NCBI GenBank assembly: GCA_023664305.1
Contig: JAMPFT010000008.1
Location: 1 to 64,000 of the forward strand
DNA length: 64,000 nucleotides
Source: a bacterium
Lineage (GTDB): Bacteria > Bacillota > Clostridia > Lachnospirales > Lachnospiraceae
Reading direction: 5' to 3'
Every line of letters starts with the position of its first letter. Position 1 is the first letter of the stretch. Under the pieces are notes generated by a model, which was not told the DNA's origin, ran no database searches, and saw only the letters and a list, made by a program, of their open reading frames with translations. This document shows positions 59,174-64,000 of the stretch, piece by piece. Both the position numbers and the translations under genes were made by a program.

Positions 59174-59602
59174 ATGAAAGAACACAACGGAAAAACATAT
59201 GCGGAGAAGGCGCCGCACACCATGGAGGAGCTGCTGGAAATTATAAAGATTCTGCGCAGTCCCCAGGGGTGCTCCTGGGACAGGGAGCAGACACACGAGT
59301 CCTTAAAGAAGTGCCTGACCGACGAGACGGAGGAGGTCCTGCAGGCGATAGACAGGCGGGACGACGAGAACCTGTGCGAAGAGCTGGGGGATTTGCTGCT
59401 GCAGGTGCTTTTGCACTGCGAGATCGCCGGAGAGCGGGGAGCCTTTACCTTTTCGGACGTGGTTCAGACGCTTTCGGAGAAGATGATCCGCAGGCACCCG
59501 CATGTATTCGGCGATATCAAGAGTCCGGAGTCCCCCGAGGAGGCTCTTGCACTTTGGAAGGAAGTCAAACGTGTCGAGAAAGAACGAAAAGAGCGGCAAT
59601 GA
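59174..59602 (+). CDS. mazG: MazG-family nucleotide pyrophosphohydrolase
   Basis: 142 residues from the ATG at 59174. The frame is open further up, but only through repeat sequence. TMEELLEIIKILRSPQGCSW then DREQTHESLKKCL, the metal-binding EETEEVLQAID-type helix (DETEEVLQAI) and ENLCEELGDLLLQVLLHC give the EExxE...ExxD signature. It is a single MazG domain, half the length of E. coli MazG. It hydrolyses NTPs, cleaning up damaged or excess nucleotides. It lies downstream of purC and probably shares its transcript. Confidence 0.92.
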   Translation: MKEHNGKTYAEKAPHTMEELLEIIKILRSPQGCSWDREQTHESLKKCLTDETEEVLQAIDRRDDENLCEELGDLLLQVLLHCEIAGERGAFTFSDVVQTLSEKMIRRHPHVFGDIKSPESPEEALALWKEVKRVEKERKERQ

Positions 59603-59657
59603 AAACAGAAAACTGCACGGAAAAACCAAAAATTGTATGGAAAGATTAGGAATTGTA

Positions 59658-59666
59658 TGCTATAAT
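59658..59666 (+). promoter_or_regulatory. Extended -10 promoter of the kdu operon
   Basis: TG-C-TATAAT, perfect extended -10, about 50 bp before the kduI start. No strong -35 is seen, which suggests an activator or simple extended -10 recognition. Confidence 0.6.
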
Positions 59667-59716
59667 GTAGATACTTACAGGATCTGATATCATTTTTGGA
59701 AGGAGAGGTATGATCA

Positions 59717-60577
59717 GTGGAACTTAGAACAGCAGTATCCCCAAAAGATGTGAAATACTATACCACAGAACGCCTGCGGGAAGAGTTTCTGATTCAGAAT
59801 CTTTTCGTGCCCGGCGAGATCAGGCTGGTATACAGCCACATCGACAGAATCATCACAGGCGCGGCAGTGCCGGTAAAGCCGATCGCGCTGACAGCCGGTG
59901 ACGAGCTTAGGGCGGAGTATTTCTGCCAGAGAAGAGAGCTGGGCGTCATCAACATCGGAGGAGCGGGAACGGTCACCGTTGACGGCAGGGTATACAGGGT
60001 AGGCTTCAAAGAGGCCATGTATATCGGAATGGGCTCGAAGGAGATCGTGTTTGACAGCGAGGACGCGGCCGCTCCTGCGAAATTCTATCTCAATTCCGCG
60101 CCTGCTCACAGGACATGCCCTACCGTGCTGATTAAGCCGGAAGGAGTTCCGGAAGAAGGCGTCGTTATCGTCAAGCCGGAGAATAAGGTGGAGCTCGGTT
60201 CGCTGGAGGACGCAAACCACAGAGTAATCTGCAAGTACATCCTGCCCGGCCAGGTGGAAAGCTGCCAGCTTGAAATGGGTATGACGAAGCTGGAGCCGGG
60301 AAGCGTCTGGAATACCATGCCCTGCCATACCCACGACAGGCGTATGGAGGTTTATCTGTATTTTGAGATGCCGGAGGACGCTTTTGTGATGCATTACATG
60401 GGTGAACCCGACGAGACGCGCCACATCGTCATGAGAAACGAGGAGGCCGTGATTTCTCCCAGCTGGTCCATCCACTCCGGCTGCGGATCCAGAGCGTACA
60501 CCTTTATCTGGGGAATGGTGGGAGAAAATCAGGACTTTGACGACATGGACGGCGTGGCGATGAAGGATCTGAAGTGA
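59717..60577 (+). CDS. kduI: 5-dehydro-4-deoxy-D-glucuronate isomerase
   Basis: 286 residues starting with GTG after AGGAGAGG. KduI signatures: PVKPIALTAGDELRAEYFCQ, RRELGVINIGGAGTV, WNTMPCHTHDRRMEVYLYF (cupin metal site His and Glu), and SPSWSIHSGCGSRAYTFIWG then MVGENQDFDDMD. It converts 5-keto-4-deoxyuronate, the product of unsaturated pectin oligomers, to 2,5-diketo-3-deoxygluconate. It is first in the kdu operon. Confidence 0.96.
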   Translation: MELRTAVSPKDVKYYTTERLREEFLIQNLFVPGEIRLVYSHIDRIITGAAVPVKPIALTAGDELRAEYFCQRRELGVINIGGAGTVTVDGRVYRVGFKEAMYIGMGSKEIVFDSEDAAAPAKFYLNSAPAHRTCPTVLIKPEGVPEEGVVIVKPENKVELGSLEDANHRVICKYILPGQVESCQLEMGMTKLEPGSVWNTMPCHTHDRRMEVYLYFEMPEDAFVMHYMGEPDETRHIVMRNEEAVISPSWSIHSGCGSRAYTFIWGMVGENQDFDDMDGVAMKDLK

Positions 60578-60615
60578 TTAAGGCAATTATTTTTTAAAGA
60601 AAAGGAGAATATAAA

Positions 60616-61422
60616 ATGGGAAACTTTGTGAATAACTTTTCACTGGAGGGCAAGGTTGCTCTTGTGACCGGCGCTTCCTACGGAATCGGCTTTGCTATCG
60701 CGTCCGCTTATGCGGAGGCCGGCGCTACCATCGTTTTTAACGATATCAAGCAGGAGCTGGTGGACAAGGGTCTTGCGGCTTATGCCGAAAAAGGAATCAA
60801 GGCTCACGGCTATGTGTGCGACGTGACGGACGAGGCGGCTGTAAACGCCATGGTGGCAAAAATTGAAGAAGAGGTTGGCGTGATCGATATTCTGGTAAAC
60901 AATGCCGGAATCATCAAGAGGATTCCCATGCTCGATATGACGGCAGAGCAGTTCAGACAGGTGATCGACGTGGATCTGAACGCTCCCTTCATCGTTTCCA
61001 AGGCAGTGATCCCGTCCATGATTAAGAAGGGACACGGCAAGATTATCAACATCTGCTCCATGATGTCGGAGCTGGGCAGAGAGACCGTATCCGCGTATGC
61101 GGCGGCAAAGGGCGGCCTGAAGATGCTGACCAAGAATATCTGTTCCGAGTACGGCCAGTACAATATCCAGTGTAACGGCATCGGACCCGGCTACATCGAG
61201 ACCCCTCAGACGGCGCCTCTCAGAGAGATCCAGCCCGACGGAAGCAGACATCCCTTCGATCAGTTTATCTGTGCGAAGACTCCCGCGAACAGATGGCTGA
61301 AGGCGGAAGAGCTTGCCGGCCCCGCGGTATTTCTGGCTTCCGACGCCTCCGATGCGGTAAACGGCCATATTCTGTATGTGGACGGCGGTATCCTTGCTTA
61401 TATCGGCAAGCAGCCTGAATAA
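60616..61422 (+). CDS. kduD: 2-dehydro-3-deoxy-D-gluconate 5-dehydrogenase-like SDR
   Basis: 268 residues, short-chain dehydrogenase. NAD site TGASYGIGFAIASAYAEAGA, NNAGII, then Ser of ICSMMSE and YAAAKGG (YxxxK). C-terminal ASDAVNGHILYVDGGILAY. Following kduI, it most likely reduces 2,5-diketo-3-deoxygluconate to 2-keto-3-deoxygluconate; gluconate 5-dehydrogenase is the alternative name for close relatives. AAAGGAG precedes the ATG. Confidence 0.93.
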   Translation: MGNFVNNFSLEGKVALVTGASYGIGFAIASAYAEAGATIVFNDIKQELVDKGLAAYAEKGIKAHGYVCDVTDEAAVNAMVAKIEEEVGVIDILVNNAGIIKRIPMLDMTAEQFRQVIDVDLNAPFIVSKAVIPSMIKKGHGKIINICSMMSELGRETVSAYAAAKGGLKMLTKNICSEYGQYNIQCNGIGPGYIETPQTAPLREIQPDGSRHPFDQFICAKTPANRWLKAEELAGPAVFLASDASDAVNGHILYVDGGILAYIGKQPE

Positions 61423-61453
61423 GTGTGACACGCGCGGCAAGAGAGGACGGAAA

Positions 61454-62089
61454 ATGAAAATTGCATTGATTAACGAAAACAGTCAGGCGGCGAAGAATGA
61501 GATGATCTGCAGTACCTTAAAAAAGGTTGTGGAGCCCATGGGACATGAGGTGTTTAACTACGGCATGTGCGGGGCGGAGGATCCCAACTCCCTGACTTAT
61601 GTGCAGAACGGCATCCTGGCGGCGGTGCTCTTAAACTCCGGCGCGGCGGATTACTGTATCACGGGCTGCGGCACGGGAGAAGGGGCCATGCTGGCCTGCA
61701 ACGCTTTTCCCAGGGTGCTTTGCGGACACATTGAATCTCCGCTGGACGCCTACCTGTTTTCCCAGGTAAACGACGGAAACTGTGTGGCTCTTCCCTTTGC
61801 GGAGAACTTTGGCTGGGGCGGGGAGCTGAATCTGCAGTATATCTTTGAAAAGCTGTTCTGCGCTCCCGGCGGCGGAGGATATCCCCCGGAGAGAGTGGAG
61901 CCGGAGCAGAGAAACAAAAAGATTCTGGATCAGGTGAAAGAGGTAACGCACACGGATATGGTTACTATCCTGAAAAACCTTGATAGGGAGCTTGTAAAGG
62001 GAGCTCTGGCGGGCGACCGTTTCCGGGAATATTTCTTCGCAAACTGTAAGTGCGATGAGATTGCGGCAGCGGTAAAGGAAATAGTGTGA
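61454..62089 (+). CDS. RpiB/LacA/LacB-family sugar isomerase
   Basis: 211 residues from the ATG at 61454 (AGAGGACGG upstream). MKIALINENSQAAKNEMICS, then the RpiB-type active site ADYCITGCGTGEGAMLACNA with the cysteine and glycine-rich turn. It is longer than RpiB (about 150), with a C-terminal helical extension (KEVTHTDMVTILKNLDRELV). Placed between kduD and kdgA it probably isomerises an intermediate or side product of ketouronate breakdown. The precise substrate is unknown. Confidence 0.82.
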   Translation: MKIALINENSQAAKNEMICSTLKKVVEPMGHEVFNYGMCGAEDPNSLTYVQNGILAAVLLNSGAADYCITGCGTGEGAMLACNAFPRVLCGHIESPLDAYLFSQVNDGNCVALPFAENFGWGGELNLQYIFEKLFCAPGGGGYPPERVEPEQRNKKILDQVKEVTHTDMVTILKNLDRELVKGALAGDRFREYFFANCKCDEIAAAVKEIV

Positions 62090-62103
62090 AACGGAGGTAT
62101 TAT

Positions 62104-63063
62104 ATGAACGCAGTGTTAGAGCAGATCAGTAAGATCGGTATTGTTCCTGTGGTAAAGATTGACAGAGAAGAGGACGCGCTTCCTTTGGCGAAGGCTCTGT
62201 GCGCGGGAGGACTTCCCTGCGCCGAGGTAACCTTCCGCACCGGCGCGGCTGCAGGCGCTATTAAGATCATGACGGAGCATTTCCCGGACATGTGCGTAGG
62301 CGCGGGAACCGTTTTGAATGCGCAGCAGGTTGACGCGGCGGTGGAGGCAGGCGCAAAATTCATTGTCAGCCCCGGCTTAAACCCTAAAACGGTGCAGTAT
62401 TGTATCGACAAGGGCGTGCCCATCACACCCGGCACCTCAAGCCCTTCCGATATCGAACAGGCGATTGAATTTGGGCTGGATGTGGTAAAGTTCTTCCCGG
62501 CGGAGCAGTCCGGCGGACTGGCAAAGATCAAGGCCATGGCGGCGCCCTATGTGAATATGAAGTTTATGCCCACCGGCGGCGTGAATGCAAAAAATCTGAC
62601 CAGCTATCTCGATTTCCCGAAGATCATTGCCTGCGGCGGTTCCTGGATGGTGCCCGGAGACCTCATCAACGAGGGCGCGTGGGACAAGATCGAGCAGCTG
62701 ACGAGAGAAGCGGTTCAGACGATGCTGGGCTTCGAGCTGGTGCATATCGGGATCAACGCGGCCAACGAGGAGGAAGCGCTGAAGGTAGCCAACCGCTACG
62801 CTTTCCTGTTCGGTATGCCTGTAAAAGCGGGCAACAGCTCTGTCTTTGCGGGGACGGCGGTGGAAGTGATGAAGAAGCCCGGCAGGGGAACGAACGGACA
62901 CATTGCAATCCGCACCAACTATATCGAAAGGGCGGTCAACTATATGAGTACCGTCTTAGGCGTAGAGTTTGAGGAGCCCAAGAAAGACGACAAAGGCAAG
63001 TACAAGGCGATCTACCTGAAGGAAGAGGTAGGCGGATTTGCAATTCATCTCATGCAGAAGTAA
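62104..63063 (+). CDS. kdgA: KDPG/KHG aldolase fused to a VOC-like domain
   Basis: 319 residues from the ATG at 62104 (CGGAGG upstream). Residues 1-205 are the class I aldolase: E41-VTF-R45, the Schiff-base K129 in VVKFFPAE, and MPTGGVNAKNL. It splits 2-keto-3-deoxy-6-phosphogluconate to pyruvate and glyceraldehyde-3-phosphate. Residues 211-319 resemble a vicinal-oxygen-chelate (glyoxalase) domain: ELVHIGINAANEEEALKVAN, GTNGHIAIRTNYIERAVNYM, GGFAIHLMQK. The extra domain is about 105 residues beyond normal KdgA. It lies 14 bp after the isomerase gene. Confidence 0.93.
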   Translation: MNAVLEQISKIGIVPVVKIDREEDALPLAKALCAGGLPCAEVTFRTGAAAGAIKIMTEHFPDMCVGAGTVLNAQQVDAAVEAGAKFIVSPGLNPKTVQYCIDKGVPITPGTSSPSDIEQAIEFGLDVVKFFPAEQSGGLAKIKAMAAPYVNMKFMPTGGVNAKNLTSYLDFPKIIACGGSWMVPGDLINEGAWDKIEQLTREAVQTMLGFELVHIGINAANEEEALKVANRYAFLFGMPVKAGNSSVFAGTAVEVMKKPGRGTNGHIAIRTNYIERAVNYMSTVLGVEFEEPKKDDKGKYKAIYLKEEVGGFAIHLMQK

Positions 63064-63087
63064 AGTGAGGAAAGGAAACTGAAAGAA

Positions 63088-64000
63088 ATGGCAAAAGTGA
63101 TTACCATGGGTGAGATTATGCTGAGATTATCCACCCCTAACTTTGAAAAACTGATCCAGGCAGATGAGTTTGACATCAATTACGGCGGCGGAGAGGCCAA
63201 TGTGGCGGTGTCTCTGGCAAATTACGGACACGACGCGGAGTTTGTCACCGCCGTTCCCAACAACGAGATCGGCGAGTGCGCGGTCGCGGCGCTGAGAAAG
63301 TACAATGTAGGAACAGAGCATATCGCAAAATGCGGCGAGAGACTGGGCATTTATTTCCTGGAGAGCGGCTGCTCCATGAGACCCTCCAAGGTGGTGTACG
63401 ACAGGGCGCATTCTTCTATCTCTACGGCGACCGCTGCAGATTTTGATTTCGACGATATCTTCAGGGATGCCGACTGGTTCCACTTTACCGGGATCACGCC
63501 GGCGGTATCCGATACGGCTGCCGTGCTGACCGAGGAAGCGTTAAAGGCGGCGAAGAAGCACGGCGTAAAGGTTTCCGTTGATCTGAACTTCCGCAAGAAG
63601 CTCTGGTCCTCCGAGAAGGCACAGAAGGTTATGAAGAACCTGATGCAGTACGTTGACGTATGCATCGGAAACGAAGAGGACGCGGAGCTGGTGCTCGGCT
63701 ACAAGCCCGGCAAGACGGACGTTACCAGCGGCGATCTGGAGCTTGCAGGCTACAAGTCCATTTTTGAGCAGATGGTGGCAGACTACAATTTTGAGTATTG
63801 CATCTCTTCCCTGCGCGTAAGCCATTCCGCTTCGGATAACGGATGGTCCGCATGTATTTATTCCAGAGATACCAGGGAGTTTTACCACTCCAAGGAATAC
63901 AGCATCCATCCCATCGTAGACCGCGTGGGCGGCGGCGATTCCTTTGCGGGCGGCGTGATCTGCGGTATGCTGGACGGAAAGGATTTCAGGGATGCGCTGG
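63088..64000 (+). CDS. kdgK: 2-keto-3-deoxygluconate kinase (partial, runs off the window)
   Basis: 304 codons are visible from the ATG at 63088, 24 bp after kdgA, with GAGGAAAGG upstream. PfkB-family: MAKVITMGEIMLRLSTP, INYGGGEANVAVSLANYGHD, VSVDLNFRKKLW, and the catalytic C-terminal motif VDRVGGGDSFAGGV with the base Asp. It phosphorylates KDG at C6 to feed KdgA. The stop lies beyond 64000. Its place in the operon fixes the substrate. Confidence 0.94.
   Translation, partial: MAKVITMGEIMLRLSTPNFEKLIQADEFDINYGGGEANVAVSLANYGHDAEFVTAVPNNEIGECAVAALRKYNVGTEHIAKCGERLGIYFLESGCSMRPSKVVYDRAHSSISTATAADFDFDDIFRDADWFHFTGITPAVSDTAAVLTEEALKAAKKHGVKVSVDLNFRKKLWSSEKAQKVMKNLMQYVDVCIGNEEDAELVLGYKPGKTDVTSGDLELAGYKSIFEQMVADYNFEYCISSLRVSHSASDNGWSACIYSRDTREFYHSKEYSIHPIVDRVGGGDSFAGGVICGMLDGKDFRDAL

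Noticed and set aside
58280-59296. Minus-strand frames rich in repeated Phe-Arg-Pro-Cys-Pro-Ser, like a repeat surface protein
   Set aside because: They are antisense translations of the 36-bp array, have no ribosome site, and open in several frames because the repeat length is a multiple of three.

Overview
This looks like the chromosome of a strictly anaerobic, low-to-mid GC Clostridium-class bacterium, most likely a gut Lachnospiraceae. The evidence is a class III anaerobic ribonucleotide reductase with its radical-SAM activase, ferrous iron (Feo) uptake, strong AGGAGG-type ribosome binding sites, an LplABC-like sugar ABC transporter without its own ATPase, and a set of genes for pectin and rhamnose catabolism. 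No rRNA, tRNA or CRISPR array was recognised.

Layout. 1-3.3 kb: tail of a PNPase-like gene, then a tldD/pmbA protease pair. 3.5-4.2 kb: a MntA-HepT toxin-antitoxin pair whose toxin gene is broken by a small palindromic insertion. 4.5-6.7 kb: an uncharacterised trio (membrane zinc ribbon, DUF5685-like protein, J-domain protein). 6.7-10.1 kb: nrdD-nrdG with a structured, repeat-bearing leader. 10.1-15.8 kb: a DtxR/MntR-type repressor, a cysteine desulfidase-like gene, and feoA-feoA-feoB plus a tiny cysteine-rich partner gene, with two matching operator-like palindromes. 16-17.2 kb: a sugar epimerase-like gene with an internal repeat.

17.4-29.7 kb is the accessory zone. It holds an MqsR-like/Panacea toxin-antitoxin pair under its own promoter, a deleted IS1634/IS4-like element, a type I restriction-modification locus (intact hsdM and hsdS, frameshifted hsdR, an inverted hsdS fragment, and an extra membrane gene), a PD-(D/E)XK transposase-like gene, and a phd-doc module. 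The phd-doc module lies between two identical 199-bp copies of the end of a neighbouring gene.

29.8-49 kb is mostly core: DUF1653 protein, 5'-nucleotidase, an unusual SfsA-MutY fusion, GT2, PAP2 and diacylglycerol kinase-like enzymes, the rhamnose genes rhaB-rhaA-rhaD, citrate synthase, a DUF2974 hydrolase, a glutamine amidotransferase, a YfhO-like membrane protein, a membrane-anchored acetyltransferase and a soluble chemoreceptor with a CZB domain.

50-64 kb is centred on pectin use. An ABC transporter (lipoprotein and two permeases) sits behind a perfect cre-like site and is followed by a rhamnogalacturonan acetylesterase. After a CofE-like gene, purC and mazG comes the ketouronate pathway kduI-kduD-rpiB-like-kdgA-kdgK, which turns unsaturated galacturonate into pyruvate and glyceraldehyde-3-phosphate. 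The rha genes would take the rhamnose released from the same polymer.

Two themes run through the window. Purine-rich or GC-rich tandem repeats of 14-48 bp lie next to housekeeping genes (nrdD, feoB, sfsA-mutY, purC, mazG). And several defence or accessory genes (hepT, hsdR, an inverted hsdS, an AlbA_2 gene, a transposase) are inactivated, mostly by single small lesions.
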